64,000 nucleotides of DNA from JBGASG01 sp046328035 (GCA_046328035.1 JAXLXI010000001.1:558001-622000); one strand, 5' to 3'. Shown: positions 8,427 to 18,118, counted from the stretch's first letter. Translations and numbers: made by a program. Notes: generated by a model from the sequence alone, not told the origin.

Positions 8427-9464
8427 TCAGGGGATGAAACGCATAACAGCGTGAAACAGCAACACCGGAATAATAAGCAGGTTGCGAACGAACGCCAGCA
8501 GAAAGTTAAACGGGCGCGGCTTTGAAGGCGTTCTTCCTCTGGACTTGACGAGACACATTGCCAAATCATCCAGATCGGTCGGCGCCGCCGCGCCGTTGTA
8601 CAGTTTCTTCACGAGAGTTTCAGGCAACCTTTGCCGCCCGCAGAGCGCGCCGCACCAAGCACCGACGATGGCCGCGGTGGTGTCAGTGTCACCGCCGGCA
8701 CTGATGGTCTCTGTGATCGCCAGCAGTGGAATGGTGCCGAACCTGAGAAAGCAGAACGCCGCCAGCCCCAGGGTGTGCACCGCATAGCCGCTGTTCCCCA
8801 GTTCTTTGACCGCCACCAGTGTGTTGGTGTCGGCGACTGCCAGTTCGCGCGCGCGCGCCAGCGCGTTTCTCAAATCGGATTGCACAACATTTGTCATTGC
8901 CGCATCAAAGGCAGTCAGAGGCAACGTACCTGGTGGCAGAGTCATTGCTTCCGCCGCCACATCCGCCGCAAACAGTGCGCCGGCAGTCGCTCGCGGCTCG
9001 CTGTGTGTGGTCAATGCCAGCGCTTCGCCGTAGGAGCGCCTCAACTCCGGACGGTCATGGAAGAAACCGCCGACGACTGCCGCTCTCATCGCGGTGCCGT
9101 TGCCAGCCGAGTTGATGCCGCTATTTTTCAAGCCGACCAGGATGCGCATGCACGCACGCGAGGTGGCTCTGCCAACTCCTGGTGGCATGGTGCAGAACCA
9201 GGCTGCAACGTGAGAACGAAACAGTTTCGTGAAACGCTCACAGTCATTGGGAAACCGTGCCAGCGCGTCTGCCACCAGTGCGGTTTGCTCCGTGTCGTCC
9301 GTCACGAAACCGATGTCGCCGAGCACGCAATACTTCTCCAGTCGGCCGAAGCGGCGGGCGATTTTTTCGGCTGACATGCCTTCCGCCATCAGACCGAGCG
9401 CGTCGCCGATGGCTGTCCCAAACAGAATGCCAGATATCTTGTCGTGTAATTCGTCGTCCGTCAT
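8427..9464 (-). CDS. ADP-ribosylglycohydrolase (DraG/ARH-like) family protein
   Basis: The family fold is clear: GILFGTAIGDALGLMAEG at the N-terminus, the metal-binding DDTE at about residues 56-59, GNGTAMRAAVVG, and the second metal motif SAGGDTDTTAAIVGA at about 250-265. These enzymes remove ADP-ribose from proteins or small molecules with two Mg ions, as in DraG reactivation of nitrogenase reductase. The target here is unknown, since no nitrogenase or ADP-ribosyltransferase is adjacent. An extra hydrophobic helix at the C-terminus (about 320-342) suggests membrane attachment, which is unusual for the family. The gene starts one base after the upstream lipoprotein stop (TAGGATG), indicating coupling. 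Confidence 0.85.
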   Translation of the reverse strand: MTDDELHDKISGILFGTAIGDALGLMAEGMSAEKIARRFGRLEKYCVLGDIGFVTDDTEQTALVADALARFPNDCERFTKLFRSHVAAWFCTMPPGVGRATSRACMRILVGLKNSGINSAGNGTAMRAAVVGGFFHDRPELRRSYGEALALTTHSEPRATAGALFAADVAAEAMTLPPGTLPLTAFDAAMTNVVQSDLRNALARARELAVADTNTLVAVKELGNSGYAVHTLGLAAFCFLRFGTIPLLAITETISAGGDTDTTAAIVGAWCGALCGRQRLPETLVKKLYNGAAAPTDLDDLAMCLVKSRGRTPSKPRPFNFLLAFVRNLLIIPVLLFHAVMRFIP

Positions 9465-9465
9465 C

Positions 9466-10821
9466 CTACTTGTCCGACTTTGCTGCGGGCTTGGTGCTAT
9501 TCGATTTGGTGGTGCTGTGCTTCAGGAGTTTGTCGCGAAGCTTTGCGGCGACGGCAACTTCGAAAGGATCCGTATCGCCGTGTCTCTCGTTGTGAAGAAA
9601 CTGTTCGAACCTCTGCTGCGCGACCGGATAATCATGTCGCAAATAAGCTTTGACACCACGCCAGAATGATGAGACTTCGCCTTTGTATCGCTTGGCGTCA
9701 CTGGGCGGCGGCGGCAATTTTAGATCCGGCTGTACGAAACCGGCTATCAGCTCGGGATCGTGACCATAAAGACGCTGAGTCGATTTGACGCCGGTGAGCG
9801 GCACCACCGTCTTAGACCGAATCGCCTGATCGAGGCACTTGTACAGTGGAACCATATCGTGCATCGCCTGATCATCGTATCGAGCGCCGGTGAGGCTGGT
9901 ACCGGAAGTGGTGCTTTCTAGGTCTTGAAGCGCGTCGCCAAAGCATGGCTCACCAATGCATAACCCGGCTCGGTATGCCAGTGGTGCCAGCCAGTCTCGG
10001 TGATGAAGCTCTTTCGCAGCAATCGGTTTACGTGTGCTGCCATCGACTCCGTCTCGCATTTTTCCCAGGACGGTCAGCGCATCTTTGCAAACCAGATCGG
10101 CATGGGTCAGATCGCCTTGCTGCAGGTCATCTGTCATCAGCTCCGTGAACATCCGCTGGTCAAACTGATACTGATTGCCGAGAAACGCGCGCTGATACAA
10201 ATCTGCCGGACGTAATTTCGGTTCAGGAGATGGGTGTGCGGTGGAGAAAATCAGGACACCCTCCGACTTCCCGTCAGGAAACCAGCAAACCTCGTGGACT
10301 TGATCCAAACCGCCATCGCCCACGGCGCAGCAGTCGAGTGCGACATAAACATGTTGTTTCGTCGGCTTCAAATAAAGTTTGTTGGGACTCCAGCCACAAT
10401 ACACATCGCCGAAATAGTCGTCGTACGAACGCGACTGCAGGTAGCCCGACTCGGGAAATTTCACATACCCGGTGATCATCTCGCCCAATACGAGATGATT
10501 CGTAGGTCTGTCCAACGTACGGGAGTAGTCGACGAATGGTTTGCGTGCATACCAGCCGCCGGTCGGACCCAGCGGGTGAAACGCCGCTCGCTTGACGCTG
10601 GCGGAATCTGTTTCACTGCACGCCGTTCCCAGTGGGCGACTCTGTGAAATCGGCGGATGTTGCCGTTTCATTGTTTCGATCGACGGAGGCAAGTTGCATG
10701 CCGCGACGCTGGCGAGAACGATGGCGCAGAGGACGGCTCTGGATATCAGCGAGTTTGCCAAGGTTGCGTTCCGGGTAAATCCTGAAATGGGTGACTCTGC
10801 GTGCTGTGCCGCTTGCATCAT
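9466..10821 (-). CDS. Putative lipoprotein of unknown function
   Basis: An unusually long N-region (about 28 residues) precedes a hydrophobic segment ending in SVAAC, a good lipobox, so the mature 410-residue protein is probably a lipoprotein; a downstream start would give a more typical signal. It contains several Cys residues (for example ALDCC), a helical C-terminal part near LRHDYPVAQQRFEQFL that resembles a TPR helix pair, and a Ser/Lys-rich tail. Its stop is one base before the ADP-ribosylglycohydrolase start, so the two proteins are probably made from one message. I do not recognise the family. Confidence 0.65.
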   Translation of the reverse strand: MMQAAQHAESPISGFTRNATLANSLISRAVLCAIVLASVAACNLPPSIETMKRQHPPISQSRPLGTACSETDSASVKRAAFHPLGPTGGWYARKPFVDYSRTLDRPTNHLVLGEMITGYVKFPESGYLQSRSYDDYFGDVYCGWSPNKLYLKPTKQHVYVALDCCAVGDGGLDQVHEVCWFPDGKSEGVLIFSTAHPSPEPKLRPADLYQRAFLGNQYQFDQRMFTELMTDDLQQGDLTHADLVCKDALTVLGKMRDGVDGSTRKPIAAKELHHRDWLAPLAYRAGLCIGEPCFGDALQDLESTTSGTSLTGARYDDQAMHDMVPLYKCLDQAIRSKTVVPLTGVKSTQRLYGHDPELIAGFVQPDLKLPPPPSDAKRYKGEVSSFWRGVKAYLRHDYPVAQQRFEQFLHNERHGDTDPFEVAVAAKLRDKLLKHSTTKSNSTKPAAKSDK

Positions 10822-10862
10822 ACCGAAGCGAGAGTGATCTGGATATTAAATGAAGGCGAACA

Positions 10863-11927
10863 GTGAGACGTCACTACCCTAACATTTTACTTGTGGTTGC
10901 CATCATTGCTGGAGCACAGTCGGTGCGTGCTCAAGACCAGCCGGTGCCCGGCACGCAGCAGCCGGTGTACTCGTCGCCGCAGTATCCGCCGCCTTCGCAG
11001 CCGCAGTATCCACCGCCTTCGCAGCCGCAGTATCCACCGCCTTCGCAGCCGCAGTATCCACCGCCTTCGCAGCCGCAGTATCCACCGCAGGGATTGCCGT
11101 ACAATGCGGCACCGGGTGCTCAGTCTAACGCGCAACCCGGAATGCAAACGCAAATGCAAATGCAACCCGGAATGCAGATGCAGTACAACGTGGGACCGGG
11201 TATGCAGTATGGACAGCCGCCGGGGATGCCATACGGCATGCAGCCAGGCATGCAACCCGGCATGCAAATGCCACCAGGCATGCCGATGCAGCCGACCCCG
11301 CCCGTGGCGCCCGTCGATTCAATTACCTCGGCGATTCAAGCGCTTACGCAACACATCGACAGCATCATCAAAGTTACTTCGATGCTACCAAACGGCACGG
11401 TCAACGTCGGTGCCATCGTGGCTGGTGCCGAAGCATTGACAGCCAGTCTGGGCACCGATCCCTGCATGGCGCTCAGCGGGCTCGGAGTTCCTGTAACCCG
11501 CGAGCAGTACGACATGTTGAAGCAAGTGGAGACCATCGCCAAGGACGGTCCTCACATCGCCATGGAAAAGAAGACCATCGAAACATTCCCGCTCGGCATC
11601 ACAGTCGAGGGTGGTATCGTGGACGATATCAGAGTCGACGGCGATGTGGAATTCGATATCGTGCCCTTGTCGCAGAACGTGCTGATGCTGTCCAATGTGC
11701 GCGGCATCGCGGTCGAGGCTCGCGACAGTCAGTACTTGCGCAAGCACACCGCCAAGTTGACCGATATTACGCTAGGACGTGATTCAGCCGGACAAACCAT
11801 TCTCGATGCCAAACTGACCAATCCCGAAAAGTGGTGGGAGCGCATGGTCACCGGGCACCACAACTCGCGGGTCGGCGTGACTATTCGCATCGGCACCAAT
11901 GGGCAGGTACAAATTCTCAGTCAGTGA
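10863..11927 (+). CDS. Secreted protein with Pro/Gln/Tyr and Gly-Met-Gln repeats
   Basis: It starts at GTG 10863; an out-of-frame ATG at 10850 gives only a 10-codon ORF. A signal peptide covers residues 1-23. Residues 39-75 are four and a half copies of PQYPPPSQ, then about 80-140 are rich in PGMQ/MQMQ units. From about residue 145 the sequence becomes ordinary and probably folded, with a beta-rich C-terminal half (GGIVDDIRVDGDVEFDI). The repeat part would be a disordered surface spacer. No known domain is recognised in the C-terminal region. It ends 3 bp from the AraC gene, convergent. Confidence 0.75.
   Translation: MRRHYPNILLVVAIIAGAQSVRAQDQPVPGTQQPVYSSPQYPPPSQPQYPPPSQPQYPPPSQPQYPPPSQPQYPPQGLPYNAAPGAQSNAQPGMQTQMQMQPGMQMQYNVGPGMQYGQPPGMPYGMQPGMQPGMQMPPGMPMQPTPPVAPVDSITSAIQALTQHIDSIIKVTSMLPNGTVNVGAIVAGAEALTASLGTDPCMALSGLGVPVTREQYDMLKQVETIAKDGPHIAMEKKTIETFPLGITVEGGIVDDIRVDGDVEFDIVPLSQNVLMLSNVRGIAVEARDSQYLRKHTAKLTDITLGRDSAGQTILDAKLTNPEKWWERMVTGHHNSRVGVTIRIGTNGQVQILSQ
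10977..11090 (+). repeat. 24-bp tandem repeat encoding PQYPPPSQ
   Basis: Four complete 24-bp units run from 10977 to 11072, and a partial fifth follows. The copies are almost identical at nucleotide level, including third positions, which points to recent expansion by slippage or unequal recombination and makes copy number likely to vary between strains. Confidence 0.85.
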
Positions 11928-11930
11928 CGG

Positions 11931-12827
11931 CTATTTCTTGAGTTCCATCAAGTTGATACCGTACATGCGCTTGAAGTGTCGCGACAAGTGGCTGGCGTCA
12001 AAGAAGCCGACCCGTTGCGCGATCTGTTTGAGAGTCAGGGTGTTGTCCGACTTCACCAGTTCTCTCGCGGCTTTCAAACGAATCTTGATCAAATACTGAT
12101 GCGGTGTCATGCCGGTCGAAGTTTTGAACATGCGGCAGAAATGATACGGACTGAGATTTGCTTGTTCAGAAAGGTCCGCGACGCTGACGTCCTTTGTGTA
12201 GTGTTCGTTGAGCCAGTCGATGACTTCGTTAACCGCTTCCGTGCCCATTTTTCCTTTGGGTGCAGTCAACTTGTGCTTACTCAGGCTGTACTTGGTCATT
12301 AGATGCGCTGCCAGAGCGGTAGCAATGGAATCACCATACATTTGACCGCTGGCAAATCCGCAGCGGGCTTCTTCACGCAGGGCGAGCATTACAGCCCGGA
12401 CGAATTCATCATGCAACGGCGCCGCCAGCGGCAGGTCGCCGTCGGCAGGTAGCCCGGCATCGAGAGCGATATCTGCGAACAGTCCGGAATTGATGGAGAA
12501 CATCAACGTGTTGTGCGGATCCTGACAGCTCCACTGACCAACTTCGCCGGACGGAATGAGCGACACGTATTCATTCAAGAATGTAGCGCGCTGCGTTTTG
12601 CCGCGCAGGCGAATCTCGCCGACCACGGGACTGTCTGACTGGAGCAAGCAGATCGTGGGATTTAAGGAGATCAGGTCGGGATTCTCGTAGGGACCGCAGT
12701 AAACGAGTTCTAGAAGTCCGAACTTCCAGGAGCAATCCGCGGAAGTGAGCTCGACCATCCGCGAGTTCTCGACGAGCGGCATGGTATGGCCGGTTTCTTT
12801 ATTTACTCCGAGGATGCGCTTGCTCAT
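11931..12827 (-). CDS. AraC/XylS-family transcriptional regulator
   Basis: The last 95 residues hold the double helix-turn-helix: DVSVADLSEQANLSPYHFCRMFK (about 215-237) and LTLKQIAQRVGFFDASHLSRHFKRMYG (about 262-288). The N-terminal 190 residues form a cupin-like effector or dimerisation domain without close similarity to a known sensor class. It would act as a DNA-binding activator. Neighbouring genes give no clear target: the repeat-rich secreted protein converges on it, and a small secreted protein lies upstream in the same direction, 63 bp away. Confidence 0.85.
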   Translation of the reverse strand: MSKRILGVNKETGHTMPLVENSRMVELTSADCSWKFGLLELVYCGPYENPDLISLNPTICLLQSDSPVVGEIRLRGKTQRATFLNEYVSLIPSGEVGQWSCQDPHNTLMFSINSGLFADIALDAGLPADGDLPLAAPLHDEFVRAVMLALREEARCGFASGQMYGDSIATALAAHLMTKYSLSKHKLTAPKGKMGTEAVNEVIDWLNEHYTKDVSVADLSEQANLSPYHFCRMFKTSTGMTPHQYLIKIRLKAARELVKSDNTLTLKQIAQRVGFFDASHLSRHFKRMYGINLMELKK

Positions 12828-12890
12828 ATTTCTATCCTAGAGTCTCAACCGAAATTTGTACATTCTTCGCGGGTCAGTGGCTCTGCTGGT

Positions 12891-13628
12891 TTAATGATTG
12901 AGGTCTTCGTAGGAAACTTCGTCATTCGCCGGTTTGTACGCCGCCGGCTTGCCTTGCGGCACCCACTTATCTTTGACGCTCTTGTAGTGTTGGCGCATGA
13001 AAATTGGTTTTTTGGTCGGCACATCCGCTGAGTAGCTGGATGCGTTGGATGTTGGGTTGCGTTCGACGGCGCCGGAATTATCGTCGTATAAGTCGAAGCG
13101 TCCGAATTTCCTTACTGCTGTCTGGCGCACGCTGATGATTGAGGCGTTCGATATCGTATAACCCTGGTTGGTGGTTCCTGCTTCGATGCACAACTCGTCG
13201 ACACCGTCTCCATCGATGTCCGGGACCCGTGAAATGTCGTGTTCGCCGCCGCTGTTGTAACCGAAGTGCGCGACCAGTTTGCCATTCTCCATGATGGCGA
13301 CACCCCCGATACCGAGGCTGTGCCCGGTTTCACACCAGGAATAGAGGTACGCCACCTGCTTGGCGCCTGGACGTGTAAATGCGCCGACGCATTTGCTGAG
13401 CAGCTGAAAATCAGGGTCTGCTCCCGCATCCTTCCAATGTTTTTTTGCTGCGGGAGAGATCGCGGCTTTCACTGGGGCGGTTTCGCTGGGTTTCAATGTA
13501 GTAGACGATGATGATGGCGAGCTGTCGCCACGTCCGTCAACCAGGTGCACCATCGCAGCGGTCGCGCGACCGCTTGTCTGGAGAATCAGAGTTGCGAGGC
13601 AGAGAATCGCGATCAAAGATTTGCGCAT
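12891..13628 (-). CDS. Secreted protein with an FG-GAP/VCBS-like calcium loop
   Basis: The start is placed at the ATG at 13628 because the sequence from there (MRKSLIAILCLATLILQ) is a textbook signal peptide cleaved near ATAA. The 245-residue protein contains DISRVPDIDGDGVDELCIEAG, a DxDGDGxDE loop typical of FG-GAP or VCBS repeats that bind calcium in beta-propeller blades; only one clear copy is present. The rest is Ser/Thr-rich linker and beta-rich sequence. It is probably extracytoplasmic; the function is unknown. Confidence 0.7.
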   Translation of the reverse strand: MRKSLIAILCLATLILQTSGRATAAMVHLVDGRGDSSPSSSSTTLKPSETAPVKAAISPAAKKHWKDAGADPDFQLLSKCVGAFTRPGAKQVAYLYSWCETGHSLGIGGVAIMENGKLVAHFGYNSGGEHDISRVPDIDGDGVDELCIEAGTTNQGYTISNASIISVRQTAVRKFGRFDLYDDNSGAVERNPTSNASSYSADVPTKKPIFMRQHYKSVKDKWVPQGKPAAYKPANDEVSYEDLNH

Positions 13629-13694
13629 AAATGTGTTGTCAGGGTATCCGGCTTGGTATCTGCGATCCAGCAATTTAGCAAATCCAGCCGCCGG

Positions 13695-14738
13695 CTACAA
13701 ATTCAGGGAAAGCATCCATGATTGCAGACTGTCCGCAAGCAGGAACACCAGAAACAGAGATAACAGAGCCAGCGCCTGCGAGACCACGACGGTTGCAAGT
13801 AAGTCCAGACCGACGGCCACGTGGGTTCCAGGTTTGGGGCGACCGCTGCCGTCTTCGTCCCCGAAGCCAAGCAATTTGATGAACACCGGAAAGCTGCGCC
13901 AGAGACCGTACAACCAACCGCCGACAAAGACTGAAGCCACCACCGCCAGAAGTCCATAAAGGTAAGCATTCGGTGCACCATATCTTTGAAGTTGCAGTTG
14001 CAACGTGGCGACTACCTTGAGCGCGATGTTGATAGGAAACATCACGGCCGTGAAGTAATACAGAAAGAAAGAGTCGGCGTGATTGAGTTCGCGTGTCGCC
14101 TTGAATTTCCCGAGGCGGACGATGCGACGAAACACAATCGCCATCAGCACGATAATCAGCCCGCCCCATTCCTTGGCGAGTTCGTTGAGACTCTGCGTCA
14201 GGTTCAGCAGCGCACTGGCACAGGCAAACTCACGAGACTGGTCGCTTTTGATATCCTCCAGCTTGTGCACGAACTCATCACGCGGGTGGGGTGCATCATC
14301 GAATTCCGGTGCCAACATCGACTCGTTCGTGAGGCGCTCCGCATATGGTGCGAAGAAAAACACCGTCGCGGGAGCCGATCGTTGCACCTCGATGATCACC
14401 AGATTAGTCTCGTGCAGTTGGCTTTTCTGGTCGCTGACGATTTTCTGTATCTCGATTTGCGGAGCCGCACGTTTGAGATGAAACCAGTGCTGCATTGTGT
14501 GCGGGAAATAGACGAAAAGCTGGCTGACCGCCGAAAACACGATCACCTGCAGCAATATCGACTGCACAGCGAAAGTGAGGGGATCGGTCCATTTGTCCGG
14601 CTCCTCGGTCGGCGGTGACAGCATCAGATCCGGAGACTTCAAGATCTCTGAGCGTTGCCGGAAAAATTCGCGCGCATCGATCAGTTCTCGAATCTTCTCA
14701 TTCCAGAAATCGCGAACCAGAGATTTCTCTTCAGCCAT
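13695..14738 (-). CDS. Multi-pass membrane protein of unknown function
   Basis: The 347-residue protein has hydrophobic segments at about residues 52-75, 190-205, 222-245, 258-280 and 312-340. Between the first and second lies a long soluble loop (about 85-180) with charged helices. There is no signal peptide; the ATG at 14738 begins a charged cytoplasmic N-terminus. It is divergent from the DUF4239 gene across 107 bp, so the two membrane proteins may share a promoter region. No family is recognised. Confidence 0.7.
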   Translation of the reverse strand: MAEEKSLVRDFWNEKIRELIDAREFFRQRSEILKSPDLMLSPPTEEPDKWTDPLTFAVQSILLQVIVFSAVSQLFVYFPHTMQHWFHLKRAAPQIEIQKIVSDQKSQLHETNLVIIEVQRSAPATVFFFAPYAERLTNESMLAPEFDDAPHPRDEFVHKLEDIKSDQSREFACASALLNLTQSLNELAKEWGGLIIVLMAIVFRRIVRLGKFKATRELNHADSFFLYYFTAVMFPINIALKVVATLQLQLQRYGAPNAYLYGLLAVVASVFVGGWLYGLWRSFPVFIKLLGFGDEDGSGRPKPGTHVAVGLDLLATVVVSQALALLSLFLVFLLADSLQSWMLSLNL

Positions 14739-14845
14739 AAGTCTACTCTAGACGCTTTGGAACCCAGGGTCGTTGTCATTAGAAAATGGGTTCTGAACGG
14801 CGCTGAGCACGTATTATGATGGGTGCGGAGGATGGCGTCTAAATT

Positions 14846-15646
14846 ATGAATCTCTACATGATTGGTCTGATCTGGGTACTGGCGGCCACGGCTATTGCAA
14901 TCGGCGGCATGCTCCTGGTGCGCAAGTACGTCGGCATCGAAAAGCTGCTGTCATATCACGAAGTGGCCGGCTACATGCTGTCGGTGGTCGGCACACTATA
15001 TGCGGTGCTGCTCGGCTTCGTCGTCGTGGATGCGATGCAACACACGCAGGAGCTGCGCGTGCTCGTCGATCAAGAAGCGAGCGGATTGGCGAATATCTAT
15101 CTGTGCGCCAACGGTCTGCCGTCCGATAAGAGACTGGTGATTCAGAAGACCTGCAAAGATTACGCCGATGTGGTGGTCAATGACGAATGGGCGCGAATGA
15201 GCTCGCGCTCGTACAGTCCGGAAGCGTTTCGCCTGGTCTGGTCACTGTGGACGATGATCACGACTTACGACCCGGTCACCGAGCGCCAGCAAATTTTGTC
15301 CCAACAGCTGACCAGCGAAATCTGCAGCATGACGCAAAACCGTCGCACGCGCATCGTCAGCGCCAGTCATGGTATCAATCCGCTGATGTGGGGGTTTCTC
15401 AATGCCGGCGCTGTCCTGACGATCGTGTTCACGTATTTCTTCGGTGTCGAAAACGTCAAGGCGCAAGCGCTCATGACTTTGCTCGTGTCGCTGACCATTT
15501 CACTGAATGTGTTTTTGGCTTTTGTGTTCAGCCATCCGTTTGTCGGCGATTTCGCGGTGCAGGCTGATTCATTTAAGCTCGACCAGATGATCTTTCAGAA
15601 CTACGAACACGGCACGGCGCCACCGCCACCGGCACCGGCGCGGTAG
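14846..15646 (+). CDS. DUF4239 (bestrophin-like) membrane protein
   Basis: Membrane helices lie at about residues 5-25 and 45-65, then at 185-205 and 212-235 after a central soluble helical domain. The conserved block GTLYAVLLGFVVVDAMQ followed by a helix with DQEASGLANIY is the DUF4239 signature. This family is distantly likened to bestrophin channels, but a channel role is not shown. The C-terminus is a Pro/Ala tail. It ends 2 bp from the methyltransferase gene, convergent. Confidence 0.8.
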   Translation: MNLYMIGLIWVLAATAIAIGGMLLVRKYVGIEKLLSYHEVAGYMLSVVGTLYAVLLGFVVVDAMQHTQELRVLVDQEASGLANIYLCANGLPSDKRLVIQKTCKDYADVVVNDEWARMSSRSYSPEAFRLVWSLWTMITTYDPVTERQQILSQQLTSEICSMTQNRRTRIVSASHGINPLMWGFLNAGAVLTIVFTYFFGVENVKAQALMTLLVSLTISLNVFLAFVFSHPFVGDFAVQADSFKLDQMIFQNYEHGTAPPPPAPAR

Positions 15647-15648
15647 CC

Positions 15649-16638
15649 TTAGCGCAGCTTGAAGACGACCAGGCTGGCGGCATCATTTCGAAGTACCACT
15701 TCGAACAAGCGCTGCACTTCGTTGCGAACAGCCTGTCCGGCATATCCGAGTCGGTGACTGTCCAGCACGAACAGTCCGTTCGGGCGCAATACGCGTGCTG
15801 TTTCCTGCAGCGAGTACATCATGTCTTTCGGGTTGGGTACCGTGAACGGCGGGTGGTGCCGTGCCACCACCAGATCGAATGACTCGGCTTTGAAGGGCAG
15901 GGCTCTGGTGTCGGCTATCACCTGATTTGCTTTGCCGGCGAGTTCAGGAAATGCCTTCAGCAATTCGCGCTGCTTCAGCAGGTCGGATCTGTATATGTCG
16001 GTCGAAACATACTTTCCGAGCCGGTCGCCGAGTGTGCGCGGCACCAGCGTGCTGTTGGACGCGCCTAATTCCAGGGTCGACAAGCCTCTCGTCAGTCCGC
16101 CCTCCGCCGCCACTTTCTTGGCGCTGCTCTCCAGCACTTGTGTGAACGGTCCGTGCATCTTGTGGCTTTCGTATTCGAGGACATTGGTCAAGGTCTGTTC
16201 GGCAGCCAGCTCTCCTCTGCGCAGCACCTCTTTGGCGCTGAAAGCAGCTGGACCGCTGATGAACGGCTTGTGAAACAGGGCAAACTTGAGGCGCTGCCCC
16301 ACCGATGGTGCCAGGAGATTTTCGGCTTCGCCCATGGCGAATGTTCCGCGCAAAACACTGGGCAGCATCGGCAGTCTTCTGGCAATGTAATACGTTGCCA
16401 GTCCTGCGGCGGTGGAGATGACGATGGCGCGCGTAAGCCTGTCGCCGTCGCTTGGTCCGCGCGCCGGTTCGATTGTCGCCCGGGTCAGCGGGGCGAACGA
16501 TTCGTTCGCCAGCTTGAGCGGTGACAATACAGATTGATCGCCACCGGGCTCCGGTGACCTTCCGTAGTTCAAAAATTCGCTCATATGAAAAATGCGATGC
16601 TCGTGCGGTGATAGCCCAACCGCGAACAGAGACTTCAT
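15649..16638 (-). CDS. Class I SAM-dependent methyltransferase
   Basis: The C-terminal 170 residues form a Rossmann methyltransferase domain: motif I TLELGASNS, an acidic end of strand 2 in YVSTDIYR, IADTRALPF (motif II/III) and VVARHHPPF, then VLRPNGLFVLDSH. Motif I has ELGAS in place of the usual E/DxGxGxG, which still forms the SAM loop in many members. About 140 N-terminal residues carry a hydrophobic stretch (TRAIVISTAAGLATYYIA) that could associate with membrane. Starts at 16638 or 16584 are possible; neither has a clear ribosome site. The substrate is unknown. Confidence 0.75.
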   Translation of the reverse strand: MKSLFAVGLSPHEHRIFHMSEFLNYGRSPEPGGDQSVLSPLKLANESFAPLTRATIEPARGPSDGDRLTRAIVISTAAGLATYYIARRLPMLPSVLRGTFAMGEAENLLAPSVGQRLKFALFHKPFISGPAAFSAKEVLRRGELAAEQTLTNVLEYESHKMHGPFTQVLESSAKKVAAEGGLTRGLSTLELGASNSTLVPRTLGDRLGKYVSTDIYRSDLLKQRELLKAFPELAGKANQVIADTRALPFKAESFDLVVARHHPPFTVPNPKDMMYSLQETARVLRPNGLFVLDSHRLGYAGQAVRNEVQRLFEVVLRNDAASLVVFKLR

Positions 16639-16730
16639 TCCTTACCACGATTGTGCTGCAAACGGCGCCTTGCGTAAATGGGAGAAACACCCCTTACGCC
16701 GTACTCGAATTGCACTTTTAAGGCACGGCA

Positions 16731-18011
16731 CTAACGGGTGCGCAGCACTTCCGAAGGCTTGTTGATGTTTTCCCAGAGCACCTGGATGATACCGTCATCG
16801 GTGCCGTCCTGCTGCCCGCCGTCAGGGTCGTGTCCGCCGCTGATAGCCATGGTTACAAGCCCGGTCTCGTTGTCCTTCTCTGCAATAATCGCGGCGGTTC
16901 CCGGCGGTATGACGTACTTGCGTTTCTCCGCCGGCACCGGTGATGGTGCGCGCTGCGCCAGTTTCTTCTCCATATCATCTGCTGCCGCTGTCATCTCTTT
17001 GGAGAAACTCTCGTATTTGGCTCCGGACGGAATTTTCTTGATCGCGTCGCGCAGCGCCGCCAGCCCCTTTGCCTGGCGTCCCATCTGAATGGCTGCCAGT
17101 GCTTTCAAACTGGGGAGGCGGTAATCGATGGAACCGGAGCTTTCGGCCTGTTCGAGTTCCTTTTCTGCCAGCCGCGATTGAATCGGATCTTTAGTAGCGA
17201 GCAACTCCAGCGCCTGGCTAATGTGTGACTGTCCGTCCTGTCCGTCCGCGGCGGAAGGTCCGGCTTGCGATGATGCCACATTTTTGTCGTAGAACTCCCT
17301 GTCCCACGATTCGCAAATCAGCGACTGCGCGCCGGCTGATTTCTGGTTTTGGAAATCGAGCCGACTGCATACCGATGATATGCCGGCATGCGCGCTGCGC
17401 CCAATGAATGCGGAGTACATCGTCGAGGCTGTTTTCGCCAACGTCGGCATTTTGTCGATGAACGTGATGCGGTCGCCCTTCTGTAGAGGTCCGCCGCCGA
17501 TTTTGTATGCATTTTTCGGAATCGGTTTGCCGCTGTCGGCGAACGACGTGGCATTAATAGTCACGGGGTGCAGATCGAGATCGCGTACCTCGACTTCTTC
17601 AATGAGGGGATGCAGTGTCGGGTAGTCCGCCGGACCAGCCATGGTCGCCGCCAGAAAGCTCATGACGATGTCGCGCCCCGCCAGGGTCTGCGCCGGGTTG
17701 TCGATCAGGTCGCGCGGCATCACCAGTCGCATGTGCACCACTTTTCGATCTGGTGTCACTCCGAGATTCAGTTCCAGTCCTTCGCTGGTGAGAAACGTGT
17801 GTTCTGTCAGCCCGCCAACACCGGCATGCGTCTCTCGTTCTTTGAACTCGAAGTGCGAAACGAAGTCGTGCAGGGGCACGGTCATGAAATCAGCGCCCAT
17901 CAGAGGTTGAGCACCGGCGGCGGGGACACTTGCCAGCATCGCGCCGCACAAAAGCTCGACCGCGAGCCATTTCGATTTCGAAAGCAGATTGCGTAACTCC
18001 ATAGCCGTCAT
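16731..18011 (-). CDS. Secreted protein of unknown function
   Basis: The first 35 residues form a signal peptide (cleavage near AAGA), with the second ATG at 18002 as an alternative start. The mature part has a beta-rich N-terminal domain, then a helical stretch around residues 265-345 (ALELLATKDPIQSRLAEKELEQA, LKALAAIQMGRQAKGLAALRDAI) that resembles TPR helices, and ends with a linker and EVLRTR. It is probably extracytoplasmic. The family is not recognised. Confidence 0.65.
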   Translation of the reverse strand: MTAMELRNLLSKSKWLAVELLCGAMLASVPAAGAQPLMGADFMTVPLHDFVSHFEFKERETHAGVGGLTEHTFLTSEGLELNLGVTPDRKVVHMRLVMPRDLIDNPAQTLAGRDIVMSFLAATMAGPADYPTLHPLIEEVEVRDLDLHPVTINATSFADSGKPIPKNAYKIGGGPLQKGDRITFIDKMPTLAKTASTMYSAFIGRSAHAGISSVCSRLDFQNQKSAGAQSLICESWDREFYDKNVASSQAGPSAADGQDGQSHISQALELLATKDPIQSRLAEKELEQAESSGSIDYRLPSLKALAAIQMGRQAKGLAALRDAIKKIPSGAKYESFSKEMTAAADDMEKKLAQRAPSPVPAEKRKYVIPPGTAAIIAEKDNETGLVTMAISGGHDPDGGQQDGTDDGIIQVLWENINKPSEVLRTR

Positions 18012-18118
18012 TCTGGGCGATCAGGCACAAAGTTGCAATGGACTCGTCCGAATTAAAGACGAACCATATCAAGATAAGAGCATAGGTGTCCCAGCGGGCA
18101 CCGTAGGGGGTTTCGCAG

